Source: Agrocybe praecox
Lineage: Eukaryota; Basidiomycota; Agaricomycetes; Agaricales; Agrocybaceae
Direction: 5' to 3'
NCBI GenBank assembly: GCA_964017145.1
Contig: OZ024841.1
Span: 310,001 to 374,000, forward strand
Length of the DNA stretch: 64,000 nucleotides
Below, one piece after another: positions 11,945 through 24,699 of the stretch. Each line of letters begins with the position of its first letter. Within the stretch, counting starts at the first letter, position 1. Position numbers and translations under genes: made by a program. The notes beneath the pieces were generated by a model. The model ran no database searches. It had not been told where the DNA came from and was given only the letters and a program-made list of their open reading frames with translations.

Positions 11945-13390
11945 CGTTCACTAGTTGCCACCATCGACGACTTTGATTCATTTCATGCCCCATTCCACCT
12001 TAAGCTTCAGGCTTCATTCTTCGACTCTCCAATTTCGACCTTGTCCTACAGCAGAGGAAGTGGGCCACCTTCTCTTGCTGTCATGCTCGCATTTCATTCA
12101 TAGCGGACGTCACACATTGCATCAAATTGACGTTGAGAGTGGCGTTTGTTAGGGAGGGTATCCATAAGGGAGGAGAATGCGTGGATGACGAAGAGGTCGT
12201 CCGCAGCTGCTCGACTTTGAAGGATGGCACGTACTTACCAAGGTTTGTAGTATGTTAATTTCGCCGTTTCACGCAGTACTAATCCTTTCTTGTCCTGATC
12301 AGTCATTTTCAAAACTGTATGCGCTCGCGGCTCCCTTGCGTACGATTCGCGGAACCGGAAGCTACAGCAAATGCTGGAGGGGACACAACGCTACGATCAT
12401 CTATGACCGGTAGCTTTTCACAACTTCTTCTCTAAGGGAAAGAAGAAGAGTTGGCTCTTGCAATTTGGGAACTGGAGCGTAAGCGGCGGGCATTGCTGTA
12501 CACCGCGTATGAAATTGGTTTTCGAAATTCTGGACTGGACAGACGAGAGCACTTCAACTTGCCTCACTTTACTGTGCACATACCCTATCCTGCTTCTTCA
12601 ACGTCTTCTCTGCGACAGGTCCCTTTCATGGCACCCTTTGGTATGGATATTGATATTGGATGCCAGAATCTTCATCATGACCACGCAGCGTATCATCAGC
12701 GGTCGGCATTCGTTCCTCTCCCTAACGAATGGTTCGCGTTCACCAATGTCCTGGGAAGCCAGAATGCAGATGAACCTCACTCACGAAGCTGGAACCACAT
12801 TACACTCGATCCCCTTCTTTGCATCGTTAAACACTCCCTACTATCAGGATGAGCAGCATCGATTAGAGGAGGCACCGGGATGAGCAAAAACGACGCTATG
12901 CCGCAAGCCATTTACAAGTCCATCCATTACGCGTACGCAGCTTCCGCATCGTCGGCGGAGGCCAAGGAGAGCCTTAGTCATTCCTATTCAGAACAACGAC
13001 CTGAATCAGCCCAACACACCAGACACTAGAGCTCTACCTTCCGACCACGTTCGACGTCGAATATGAACATCATTCCACAAATTTCGAAGTTCATAGGGCC
13101 GCACGCGCGTTTCTTCTGCACGGCCCATTCTAAGGCGACCACGGACAACGGATGAGACGCTCCGTGGATATGGATCCCAGAACTCTAATATGTCATTTTT
13201 AGTTTACGAGCCCTAATTCCGTTGTTGGGAACGATGGAGGTGGTGATTGTGGAGCATCGTCGGCTGGGTTGGGGACTGCGCTGGACAAACGTCGAACACA
13301 GGTTGTTGTCGTAATTAGGATCTGATTTGGTGAATGAAGGAAGCCAAACCCTATCACTTGTTGTAGTACTATGACTCAATATTCTGCAAC
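11945..13390 (+). pseudogene. Unknown low-complexity protein, duplicated copy 1
   Basis: Diverged copy of 21930-23400. Both start with an identical stretch around TTGCCACCATCGACGACTTT, then share HFNLPHF/HFNLPNF, a segment readable as HH-HAAYH-RS---PLPNEWFA-NN, and SWNH-T----L. Frames are broken throughout, for example around 12600-12900, and the 3' end (13090-13260) only retains scattered matches. No function can be given. Confidence 0.4.
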
Positions 13391-13489
13391 TTTATTTATT
13401 CTATTCACGTCTTGTTTCCAGATTGGGCGCAACCGGCGTAGATCAGCTGTGTGTACTTTCCAGTAGAAATAAACAACATTCACTAAGTT

Positions 13490-15026
13490 TTAACATTCGA
13501 AATACGGTATATTCTTTACAAAGTGCCCTTCCATCGTCCACCAAATCCTAGATGACTCCCGATCGAAAGTATTGAAGATTAATGAATGCGCTGGGTCACC
13601 CTTGCGTTCTATAAGGGTATCCTCGTGTTCCGCATCGTACAAAAATAGATATATCAATCGGATGGTTTTGTTATTTTGAGCTTTGAGAATAATGAGGGAA
13701 GAGGGAAGGAGAAAGTTAGAACGAAAGTCAAGTCTTTGAAGCTTTGTAAAGCATTCAACAGATTGGAATAATTGCGACTGTAAAAGGCCATGGAAACATA
13801 GTAAGTCAGATATAGTACACATTAGAGGAAATGGACTTACTATTTCTTCCTCGTCGTGGGTTGGTATAGTCTCGAAGTAAACATACGAAATTGAGATGTC
13901 AATCGAGACGTGTTCCACCAAAGGCGCAGCACATGACATAATTTTGAATAACCTTGCAATTAATTCGCTCTTGATGCCCTCCAATGCGAAATGTCGAAGG
14001 TAAGGAAAGGTGCCGATCTTCTGAATTGTGTGTTCTACCTCCGACAAAGAGCTCCTCGCCATATCCCCAGTCTGTACCTTGCAATTTTTGAATTCTAGAG
14101 AGGTTAGGTTTTTTATGGAAGTAGGACATATTGTCGAAAGGCCCTTAACGATTGCATAGTTGGCGCATAGATATTGTAGGTTCGGAAGGATGTTTCTGTA
14201 TTGTGATGTAAGGTAGAAATTGAGATATTTGCTCGATGTGATAGAGAACGTTTGAATCATCGGATGTGCAGCAAGGAAATCGAGCAATATATGTTCTGCG
14301 GCCTCTTCGATCTCCATTTTTGTCATCTTCAAAATCTCCAGGTTGGGCAGCCTGATGATGGGTAGCAGCTTGTGCATCCTGGAGTCTCCAAGTTGTATCT
14401 GGCCGAATAGTTCCAATGTCGTTATCGAGCTGGGGCTGTGCAGAAAAGTAGTCCGTAGTACTCGGACTTGCAAAGTATGTCAGCACGAGTCCCCAGAGGC
14501 CTCAAATAATTGCACATTCTCACTTACTGAATATATCTGAGCATTCAATGCAGAGAAACTCCAGCTCATGCCGTAAGTTCTGTAATGTCTTTAGATCGGA
14601 TTCTTCCTCCACATCCTCATTCTCATCATGCAGTATCTCTAGTACTACCTTCTTCAAGTTAGGAGCGACCTCGTAGAAGATCGCAGCTATACATTGAATC
14701 GAAGAGACCGAGAATGAACCCCACAGATGTAAGAGTTGTACGTTCTGCATTCCGCGCAGTGTGTCCGCATGGACCGGCCATTCCTCGCTTTCGCGCGCAC
14801 ACAATTTCAAAGCTGTGATACTTCGCATGACCCGTGGATTTCTCCTTAGCATCTCCAGCGTGGCTTCAACTGTTTTCGAGTTGAATTCGAGCTGCAAGTG
14901 CTTGTACAGGATTGGACGTGCGACGTCCAACCATTGCGATGAAACGAGGCACAATGTTGCGACGTCATGTTGGCGGCCTATGAGGGATGCAATATACACG
15001 CCGATTTCGAGTGGTATGGTGTCCAT
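13490..15026 (-). CDS. F-box-like protein, three exons
   Basis: Likely a substrate-receptor type F-box protein acting in SCF ubiquitin ligation, judged from the N-terminus only. Exons 15026-14528, 14466-13841 and 13777-13490 (499+626+288 nt) give one 470-residue frame. The introns are 14467-14527 (GTAAGT...AG) and 13778-13840. The second intron is 63 nt with no stop, so read-through would also stay open. Residues 1-45 (IPLEIGVYIASLIG...LCLVSSQWLDVARPILY) fit the F-box pattern of an N-terminal Leu/Pro helix followed by LV-S--W---A-P-LY. The rest is rich in Leu and in L-xx-L-xx-L strands, as in the leucine-rich C-termini of basidiomycete F-box proteins. A truncated paralogue lies at 4443-4845. 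Intact splice sites and frame suggest a live gene; binding partners are unknown. Confidence 0.7.
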
Positions 15027-15799
15027 CGTGGATTATCGATTATCAGCAATTTATAAGTGTTCAGCGAGGCCGTATTTGGCTTGTTTGTGTCATGGCAGGC
15101 ATTAACGCGACGCGCGTGCTGCACCAAACAAACGCCAAATATGATCGGTTTAAGATGATAAATATAAAAATAGGAAAAGAGTTGGACATTTTCAACTTCA
15201 TCCGGGGGATCCGATGTACGAGGCCGTGAATCCCATTGAAAATATCAAAATACTTGACAAAATGACAGTTCATATTTCACAAGGCATACTATACAGTATG
15301 ATACAAAAACCTAGGAAGAAAGAAAAAATAAAGAAGGGAAAACCTACCAAAAGCAAGAGAAAATTCGAGCGATACGAGGAAACACCACACATCATGAATA
15401 AAAAATAAAAAACATAAAGACGGAACGATCATGTTTGCATACAGGTGTCGTTTGCAACAGGTTCCTGTAATTTGGCAGGGTTGGAATTGAAGACCGTCTG
15501 GACGAATCCCACTGCCTGCTGGTTGCGTTCAAGCAGGGACCGTCTGGTTGTTGTAGGATTGCTGTGCTTGACAAACTCGTATGCGATTAGATCGACGAGA
15601 ATGACATAAAAAACATCCAAAATCGAGAGACGTGTTTGGCCAAAGGCCCAGCTACGCTTTTGCTGTCCTCCAATGCGAAATGTCAAAGGTATCATAAGGA
15701 AAGGGGCATGGCGATCCGCCGATGTTGGAAGCTTGGAAGCAGCTGCAGATGCTGATGACGTCGTTACAGCTGATTTCGCGGTCGGATGCACCCCAACAG

Positions 15800-16851
15800 C
15801 TGCCGAGTCCTGCTTCGGGTCGGCCAGTATTATGAGCTGGGGTATGGCTTTGACGAGGGTGGATACAATTAGGGTGCTATGACGGCTAGTTATGGAGAGT
15901 TGTTGCTGATGATGGAGGAAGTGATGGTGTTTGATGCAGGTCCATCACGTTCATCGAGGGCGATGTTGACCTTGCTGCTCATCGTCCTTCGTACCCTCCT
16001 TCAATTCCACCTCTGGTTCACCCGCATTCGCGTCCGTGTTTCCATCCACCACCTGCTCCGTTCACTTCTCCAACTTCTTCGACACTCGGCCGCGCCTGGG
16101 CGTCCAAAGACTATTGCCCATCGTATATTGTCGTCGTCGTACTTGAGTAATCCCAAAGCCATGGATTCAACCACGCCGAATTAGAGCTCATCAATACGCC
16201 CTCATGCTTTCGAATCCATCTGGACACCCTCTACTCCCCTCGAAGCTGATGCATCAGCCGCACTAGATTCCGATCCTTCCTCTGCATTAACTGCCTCAAC
16301 GGCAGCGAGAACATCGTGATGTTCGTTCTCGATAGCCTCTACCTTTTCCACCAAATTTCTTCACTCATCACCTCGCACGGTTCCCACCGCCTCCGAGCTT
16401 CCTGCACGACCGGCCCAATCTGATGGTCCCACTAAACCAGAGGTCCATCCAACCCCACCACGAAGACGAACCGTTGGTCCCAGTTTCGGAAGGTTTCGAT
16501 CTGGCAGACGAAGGTACGGCAGTCGTTGTCGTTTGAGAAGGCGAGGGCAAAACACAGTGTACTACGGATGGCGAGGTTTTGTTTGCAATTAAAGACAATA
16601 TATGTTATTGCGAGAGATTTCTAGTGAAACAAGAGGCTTACTTGGCTCTGCACTCAATCCAACGAAGCCCACCCGCTCAGATAATCCTTCAGCACTCAGC
16701 TCCTGCAGTTGTTGGGTGCGATTCGATATGAGTCGTGGTTTTATTCCCTGGTAACACAAACACCAGTAACATATAAGCCACAACCCATCAGCAGAAATGA
16801 GCAAATAAAACTCGTACCTCGTCCCGATATCAACTGACCCTCCTCGCTCAT
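15800..16851 (-). pseudogene. Unknown Trp-motif protein, duplicated copy 2
   Basis: Counterpart of 6436-7578. The MSEE start is at 16851-16849 and the first two introns are recognisable by alignment to copy 1. A one-base shift in exon 2 changes the frame (copy 2 reads GLSERVGFVGLSAEPS), and the last exon is cut by stops. More decayed than copy 1. Confidence 0.4.
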
Positions 16852-18191
16852 TTCGCAGCACTGAAAAATTCCTCTTTCTATGGTGCAGGTTCTAGTATCA
16901 AAGCTGCAAAAAAATTAAAGGACGACGTTAAGCACCAAATCTGACGAGGAACAAGGGAGTATGAAAATGGATCACACCCACTTTCACCGCCCATTCTAAC
17001 CAACACACGTAAGGGATATTCGTCCGTCCCAAAAGAGGTAAAGAGAGTGTAAACCTGCTCGACGATGGGTTCAGGTTCAGTGCTACAGAGTGACCGAGTG
17101 GAGGGCTCTTCGTTGCCGACGATGTTGAACTGGCGGCGTATGCGGCAACGATGGACCAGAATCATCCATAGAGTTTATAGTACTCTCGTGGACGATTGGT
17201 TGGAATAGTTCGCAGCTCCTGCGGATGATGCCGCTTGCTGCGCGAGTGTCTCTTGTTGTGGTGCTCTCGTTTCGGTGGGAGATTGGGATAGAAATCGGAT
17301 CGGTGTATATTACATGTCAACGTAAATCCTGTACGATCCGAAGGACTGCCCGCGCTAGATGATGTAGAAATGACTGCTGCTGCAGTGGCTACACTCGAAA
17401 GGGGAGCTCGAAGTTCACGTTCAGGCCTCAGGATGGACGAACTGGCCGCAACAGAGCAGGACGAGCGGTGAGGTCAAATTCCATGTCGGTTGGCGGTTGT
17501 ATGTTGTGGAACATGTACTACGAATAGATCATCGTGTCGTTGAGAAGCGTCGAGTTCTGTTCAGATAAACGTCATGATGGTCGGATATAAATGAGACAAT
17601 AGAGGGAGCATCGTGCAAGGTCGCTTGCAACTTGCCAGAGCAGGCTGCGCCCTGATTCACAGACACTCTCACGTGAAAAAACGTCATCTCCGGGCCGCCT
17701 GCCGGGACGCGTTCGTGCGAAGAAAATATTTTTATTCGCCATTACCCACTACTACTTATACTATATCTTCGTTTTCTCTCAAATCCCCTCTATGTTTTTG
17801 AAGCTGCATCTCGCCTATTACTTACACTGCAGCGTGAAAATGCAACGGGAAGCATAAATGCTGCCTATTCACTTGTTCCAGGTTACAACGCTCCAACGTA
17901 TTTTCTCGTCTTCTTCGACAAGCGCCAGATTTCTTTCAAAGCTATTATCATTCGATCGAGAAAAAATTAAATGCATTCTTAGACGGCTTGAAATTTTAAG
18001 AACGAACGTGAGTGCTCAAGTCGTTTTATCAATCCTTTCTGCATCTCAGCTCCACATCATTTTATAGACAGTTTCATGGACTGAGTCGCAGACAACCCTG
18101 CCACGAAAGAATCACACGTATACAACCTGAGTCGTGGAAGAGATTAATTAGGAGCGTGTACGAAGGAGGTAAGTAAGCTAATACAAGATGT

Positions 18192-18640
18192 CTACTCGAC
18201 GTCGTCCAAATCTATAACGTCTACTATGAACTCCCTCTCATCCAAATTAGCGCCCAGCACGCCTCTCACCGAGTTCAAAGCCGGAGGTGAAATCCCTCTC
18301 CACCAAATCAAATATTTCCGGTTCGAATTCACTCTCCTCAGGCATCTAGGTCGTTATCGACAATATCCCGCTCCAACAAGTCATACCCTAACTCCCTCTT
18401 CTTACCCATCTTCCAGTGTACGTTAATAGGCTCAAGAACATATTCATCCAGCCACCCCTGGACGCACTTGAGGTTCTGCTCCTTTCCGAGGTCCCTTTTC
18501 CACCTCTCGATCGTCTCTTTGAGCCTCTTCCCATCAATGACATCGTCCTGCCCATTGCCCATCTTCTTCCCCTTCCCCGTCTTCTTGTCGGCTTTTTCTT
18601 TTTCCCTGTTTTCGGGGAGACTCTTCGCGACTCTCTCTTC
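18192..18640 (-). pseudogene. Unknown acidic-tail protein, duplicated copy 2
   Basis: The best preserved copy of this gene. On the minus strand, 18562-18338 encodes MGNGQDDVIDGKRLKE, then a Trp-containing helical stretch (IERWKRDLGKEQNLKCVQG and WLDEYVLEPINVHWKMG) and DLLERDIVDNDLDA. A frame change leads into EESEFEPEIFDLVE and a final LDEREFIVDVIDLDDVE with stop at 18192-18194. The upstream part is Lys-rich. I cannot assign a family. Conservation of the core and acidic tail in both copies implies it was once a real coding gene. Confidence 0.45.
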
Positions 18641-19150
18641 TAGCGTCGCGGAAGAGAATTGGCGAGAGTTGAGAACTGCTCCGTTCCTGTTGTCCGCTGG
18701 TCAGTCCAAAACTCCAAACTGACAGGTTCAGATTACGCGTGGATAATTGTAGCATACCTGCATGTGCGTCCAGGTATACTAATGCATACATCATACATGT
18801 GCGGGTGCCTTCCGTGACATACGATTTGCGTTGCTCCAGGTCCGAATATCATGCAGTGCGTATCTTTTATAGTTTTTCTCAAAAACACGTTTAAGCATTT
18901 GCCACACATTACCAGTGCCAGACGATAACGGAGGATATTTCTTCTCTTTTGTGGAGAATGTGTTGCACCAACTTTGTGTTGCCCGATTGGTATACGTTCG
19001 ACCATCGACGTGGGACCAAGTTCTGGTACAGTGAGTCAGTCGCTCAGCCCAGATTTTCTTCAACAAGTGTATATTGAACGGTGTGAACAGTAAAACATAT
19101 TCCAATTTATGTGCGTTCGGGCGTCTAATCTAGACCATTACAATGCTCAC

Positions 19151-19830
19151 TCAGTGCGCTGCAGTGAGTACTTGTGTTCTCCTTCATTTATTTGGGACGG
19201 ACTAATTTACTCACCAAAACATAAGAGTTACTCCCCATCGTCGACAAGATCCAAAAAGATTTGTTCGACGGCAAAGAACGCGTGACTCGAAGAAGATCAC
19301 TCGGCTCTGCGCCTCACTTTCCATATCATTGTATCAGGTGGAAGGTAAGTTTCAACAGGACATATACGCATTTTGCTCATTCCGTATGATATTTATCATA
19401 AATCTTTGGGTGTGGAGGAGCTGATGGATCTATCGTCCAACCGGCAAACATAAATAGGGTCTGCCTCCAGATGCAATTATAGTGAGAACGTCAAATGTAG
19501 ATTCATTACGACAGGGAGGGGGGAACAAATCGGAGTACTGAATAGGCGTGAAAACTTGAGCGGCGCCAAGCAGAGTAGGTTAGATCTAGCCTCATCATGC
19601 AAGCTGTTCACCGTACTTATCAGTAAAACAGTGTTGCTAGTCTCTGCTTAGAAGATGTATTGTGTCACTTACAATGACAGCATAAACACCGCAGCTGCTG
19701 CATTATTCTACGTGTCATCCCTCTTGTGTAGCCACGCCCGTGGAACGCCAATAAATGGTTACTCCGTATGCTCGCTACCTAAATGGAAAATACGGCCGTT
19801 GGACATCATATACACAGTTATTTCAGCGGC
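19151..19830. other. Intergenic, no gene seen
   Basis: No supported coding frame or RNA gene. It leads into the promoter of the gene at 19933. Confidence 0.35.
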
Positions 19831-19838
19831 CTGACGCG

Positions 19839-19846
19839 TATATAAT
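19839..19846 (+). promoter_or_regulatory. TATA box of the 19933 gene
   Basis: TATATAAT lies 87 bp upstream of the ATG, followed by a pyrimidine-rich leader (CTTTCTTCAAACCCTTCTC) of the kind found near basidiomycete transcription starts. Confidence 0.45.
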
Positions 19847-19932
19847 ACAGACGAGAACGTTCAACTGGAAATACCATACACATTCAGCACTCACCTTTCT
19901 TCAAACCCTTCTCTATCGATATTTTAATCATC

Positions 19933-20436
19933 ATGCCTGTCACTCAATTTGGCGCCTGCAAGATCAAAGAAAACCTCACTTTTCAATCAGAGGAGATCCA
20001 AACCTACTTGCGCCTTCTTTCTGCGCAACAGGAACCAGCATCCGGCCACCCTCTCATGATTTACACCGACGATCGTGACCCGGCTCTCTTCTACTTGCTC
20101 TCCGGATGGGATAGCGCTGCCGCCCAGAAGGACTGGGCCCTCAAAGAAGCCAACACATCGCTTCTCACCCGCGGGCTGGAGTTGGTCACTGTCGAACTAG
20201 GTGTCTGCATCGGCTTAGATATCTCGGATATTCCTTATGCCACTGGCACGCTGTCATATACGAAGGTTGAAGGGAAACCATTGGAGGTTCAGAGAGCTCC
20301 TGGACAGTTGTGGGTCGGACATGGTCCTGATTTGGAGAATCCGGGATCAATTTACCAGTTTGCCGCCTTTGATACGCTCAAGAGGGTAGCCGCCATCCCT
20401 GACGAGTACGCTCTCATGGATCGTGTTCGCCTTTAA
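19933..20436 (+). CDS. Small intact protein, possible dimeric alpha/beta-barrel (ABM-like) fold
   Basis: A single 167-residue frame with ATG at 19933 (context ATCATCATGCC) and stop TAA at 20434-20436. The segment PLMIYTDDRDPALFYLLSGWDS, followed by a helix (AAAQKDWALKEANTSLL) and further beta-like strands, recalls antibiotic-biosynthesis-monooxygenase-like domains, where a strand with L-x-SGW-s precedes a helix. This is an impression from pattern only. The second half (GHGPDLENPGSIYQFAAFD) has no match I know. Codon use is balanced and no stop or frameshift is present, unlike almost everything around it. It lies between two decayed duplicated blocks and has no counterpart in block one. Confidence 0.65.
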   Translation: MPVTQFGACKIKENLTFQSEEIQTYLRLLSAQQEPASGHPLMIYTDDRDPALFYLLSGWDSAAAQKDWALKEANTSLLTRGLELVTVELGVCIGLDISDIPYATGTLSYTKVEGKPLEVQRAPGQLWVGHGPDLENPGSIYQFAAFDTLKRVAAIPDEYALMDRVRL

Positions 20437-21925
20437 GTGACATGGGACCAATGGGTATGATTTCTCAACTATGTCTCTTGTTTACAATATTGACATTTAG
20501 TTACTCTACTTAATAGGTAGCACGGACCTAGTAGGGGGCATCAATAGTATATACGTGAATATTGTTCAAAGGACTCAATGAGGAGACACCCATTATGCAG
20601 TATTTACACATTAAACCTCGATATATTGCGCAGACCATGTACGAATGTAGTAATTTTCATCGCTATCATCGTCTTATCCACACAATTCAGAAATAATATA
20701 ACTACTACCGCTGCTCTAACCGTCGTGTAATCTTAGGCAAGCTAAAGTTTGGAAGAAACAAAACAGAATTACCCTTCACAGCACAATCATGCGATGCCGG
20801 CAACGATGCAGATACTTGCTGGTTAGCTGCTTGCATCGTCACGCCAGCCTCGGGTGCTGGCCTAGTGGTAGGAGTAGGGGTTGTGGTGTCTCCATGGCTG
20901 CCAGCGGCAAGGGTGGTAGTGGCAGCAGCCAATGAGAGTGGGGATGGCGAGCCACCACATATTTGGACGCGACAGGCATTACGCGACAGTCTCGGCGATA
21001 TCTAAGAAGGTCCAGTAAAAGTATTGGCTGGATTCCCCAGCCATGTAAGCCTACAAAAAAACAGTGACCTGTTTCTTGAAAGCAGCAAGCAGATACTCTG
21101 TCCTGGATCCACCGACGACGAGGCGACATCGACATTCCGAAAAACATGGACATAACGCGATCGACTCACCAAATAAGCCTGGCGGTTTTATTGATACTTA
21201 AATCAACCGACCGCCTTTCTTTGCTCCCCTTCGCCCACGGGAGTCGTTTTGCACGAGTCGGCGGCGAACCATCCTCGAGATATCTTCGACTATCTCGAGT
21301 CCCGACGGTACCAAACGACATCCGTCTGAGTATTCCCAACTCTTTTACCTTCGACAAATTTTCAGCACTACTTGCCATTTCCTCGATGTTCAGCGTATTA
21401 CGCCGTTATCGTCTGCGTGGTTTGCGTCCCGGAGCAACTAGGAACTTCGAGCATTATCAACAACTAGTGTGACGTAGTAAGTTATCCATCAGCTTCCTCG
21501 CAATGCGAAATATATCCGGAAGAAGAACTTGATCTGCAACTGTACGTACGGTGAATTTCCTCTAAAGATTTGAACTGATCCTTGTTTCGTTAGTTCCGTT
21601 AGTAAAATCACTGGCGGACGTTGATTTGAATTTTTGGTAAGCGCTGAAGGTATACAATTTCAATCTAGTAGCTGCTTACCGCGTTCGATGGGTCATATTG
21701 ATCGTGAAATACTAAGCATAAATATCCATAATTGAACTCAACGTTCAGGCCTAGAACATGGGCTTTACACCATCAACTTCCAAGCGTGCGCCTGTCGTAG
21801 CGGTCAAGGTTGAAGAAATAATGTCATTCGGCTATGCGTGTCGCGCTGACAGGAACTCATTGTTATCTAATCTAATCTGACTACGCCAGATTGCACTGCC
21901 ATACTGCGTAACTGACACCATCAAC
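20437..21925. other. No convincing gene
   Basis: Minus-strand open stretches at 20705-20932 (Thr/Pro-rich), 20839-21153 and 21166-21378 could be exons of a decayed gene with a Ser/Thr-rich tail. No intron set joins them cleanly and no family is recognisable. Confidence 0.3.
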
Positions 21926-21929
21926 CCTC

Positions 21930-24690
21930 TTCTTGCCAGTTGCCACCATCGACGACTTTGATTCATTTCATGCCCCATCCCACTTTCTTTCTTCGACTCT
22001 CGAGTTTCAAGCATGTCCAGCAGCAGAGCCAGTAGGCTAGGTTCGCATTTCGTTCATACTGGCAACCTGTGGACGCTGCACATCGCATCATTCGTCCCAA
22101 ATTGAAGTTGAGAGCGATATTCGTTGGGGAGGGTGTGCGTAAGGGGGGACAATGCGTGGAGGATGTCGAGATGCATCTATGAATAGGTAGTACGGGATGC
22201 CTCTGTCAGCTGCTGGTGGACTTGGACGGAAAGCACTTACTTACCAAGGTTCGCCATGCGTTAATTTCGTCGTTTCGTGCAGTATTGACCCTTCATTCAA
22301 TGTCAGTTACCCGCAAATTAATCAAAACCCACTCGAGGGTGTATGCTCTTGGCTCGCATGAATACGAATCACAGAATCAGAAGCCACAGCAAACGCCGGT
22401 GGAGGCGCAGCGCTGTGATATTCGATGACAGGTGGCCTTTCACAGTTTCTTCTGGAAGGGAGGAAAGGAGAGGAGTTGGTTCTTGCAGCTTGTGATTTCG
22501 AGTATAAGCGGGCGAGCATTGGTGATCGATCGATCACAGCGAGTACATTGCGTATAAAATTGGCCTTGGAAGTTCTGGGCTAAACCAACAACAACACTTC
22601 AACTTGCCTAACTTCGCTGCATGCCCCTTCCTGCTTCAGGCTTCATCAATGTCTTCTCCTCGGCCAGAGGTCCCTTTCACGGCACCCATTAAATATGGAC
22701 GTTGGACCCCCAGAATCTGCATCATCATCACGCAGCGTATCATCGTCGGTCGCCATCTGTTCCTCTCCCTAATGAATGGTTCGCGTCCAACAACCAATGT
22801 CCAGGCAAACCAGCTGAATCTGAATCATGGAGCTGGAATCATCTTACCTTCAATACAACCGTTCGGATCTTCAAGTACTCAACCATCGCGATGAATAGCA
22901 TCGGTTCGATTAGACGCCGGATGTCCAGGACAAAGTTTTTTGGGCAGTTTGCGAAACCTTGCTTCTGCGTCGGCGGCAACGGCAACAGCGACAGCGACGC
23001 CGCGAACGAGAATCCCCAGCATCAGCATGAACACCAGGATCAGAGTCATAATGATAGCTTTCACCACTCTAACGCACCGAACAGCAACTTCCAATTCCTA
23101 CTATTTGCCCCGCAGCCTCCATCCCCCTGTTTGTCGTCGACTTTCTTCAACAACCACGTTAACAACAACTCGACGACGACGAATGGTATGAACACCACTC
23201 CTCGGAGATTGTATGACCATTGGCGCACTTCGTCTGCACAGCCTATTCTGAGACGATCATGGACAATGGATGAGACGTTCGGTGAATATGGCTTCCAGAA
23301 CTCTAATGGGATGATGGAGCGAGACCTGGAGGTTAATGCGAATTTTTTTTGCGCAGTGATTTCTCGTTGACGAGTCCCAGTGTCGTTGGTGGTGGTTGTG
23401 GTTGTGGTGGAGCAGGCGGCGGAGCGTCGGTTGGGCTGGGTTCTGTGCTGGACGAGCGGGGGCTGCCGTCGTTGTTGTTTACGTCGACTGTTATGGGTGC
23501 GGATTTGGATTTGGTCGATCCCGCGACACCGATGAGCGATATTCGTTCTGGGGTTTAATATTCAATGTTCAACGTTCATCCTCCACATCATTCGCACTCA
23601 CACCCACACCCACACTTACACACCCATTCTCACTCTCATTCGCACTTGCTCTCTGGCGTCACCTTTTCGTCTAACACGAACAGCGCTGCGGCGTTGCTGC
23701 GTCTGTGATATACTCCACTTTTTCCATCTAGCCATCGGCATGCTTCGTCCGCACGGCCCATTCTAAGGCGTTCATGACCAATAGATAATATGCATCCCAG
23801 AACTCTAATGTGATGATGGAAAGAGACGCGGAGCCATTACCGATGATCGTCGGTTGGGATGGGGTCTGGAATGGACGGATGCGGGTTGTCGTTGCCGTCT
23901 GCGTCGACTGCTGAGGGCGCGGGTTTGGATATGGTTGATCCTGGCGCAACTCCATTGAGCGCGATTCATCCACGGATCACTGTCCACATCACTCACATTC
24001 ACATTCACCCACCATTCGCATTCGTAATCTCTCTCAGGCGTTGATACAGCTCTCGCTGGCTCCAGTTTTTCGAACAATAACGGCCGTGGCGTCTGCAAAA
24101 TGCCCCACTTCTTCGATATCAACATCAGTGTCGCCTTCTTCATCAGCAATTGAGTCGCCTCTGGTTTCCTCTTTCCACGATGCCGGTGATGCCCTTGCCC
24201 CTTCCAGTGGCGGCGTCGATCCGAGTTCAACGTACGATATCACCACGTATGTGCAGTACGCCCAACAGCAGCAGCAGCAGCAGTCCAGCATGTACGGTCC
24301 TTCTGGTGCGGCTTTTGGTGCTGGGAATTCCATAGGCGCCACAGGAAGAACAATAACAATAACAGTGTCATGGGCGTTGATTCCTACCCGTCGCTGTTCG
24401 GATCGCCGTATGATTTGCATTATCAGCTGCACCAGAATCTGCATGTGGGCATGCCCTGTCTGACGACGTTGATATTGGTTCTTCGGGCGTCGGTGTCAAT
24501 GCGATGCATAAGCATGCAAACAATGAATACGGTGTTGATCCCGTTGAGCAAGAGCAGCATTCTGAGGAGTACTGAGACTTAGATGTGAATGCATCGAAGA
24601 TCCAGCGTCAGCAGCAGCAGCAAGCACAAACGTGCATCGGGGTACACATGGGTGGCGGTGGAGGGTACTACGATGGCGTGTCTGCCTAGC
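21930..24690 (+). pseudogene. Unknown low-complexity protein, duplicated copy 2 with inner tandem repeat
   Basis: Counterpart of 11945-13390 but longer. Readable pieces: 22640-22790 (MDVGPPESASSSRSVSSSV), 22702-23370 (SWNHLTF..., MSRTKFFGQFAKPCFC, a His/Asn-rich stretch, RTSSAQPILRRSWTMDETFG), then a Gly-rich segment with GADLDLVDPATPMSDIRSG (about 23500). The part from RPILRR to the DLDLVDP motif is repeated at 23740-23970 (AGLDMVDPGATPLSAIHPR). After that comes TYDITTYVQYAQQQQQQQSSMYGPSG (24230-24300) and a frame-shifted SSGVGVNAMHKHANNEYG. Multiple frame changes make it a pseudogene. Poly-Gln and low complexity hint at a regulatory protein, but no domain is visible. Confidence 0.4.
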
Positions 24691-24699
24691 CATGTATTT

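Larger units (their letters stand above)
15145..19150. repeat. Large old direct duplication, copy 2 of 3955-4235 and 6010-11250
   Basis: Matches copy 1 in order and orientation but lacks its 8.8-10.3 kb insertion and the F-box fragment found at 4443-4845. Substitutions and small indels are dense, and the contained genes are more degraded than in copy 1, except the acidic-tail gene at 18192-18640. Confidence 0.7.
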
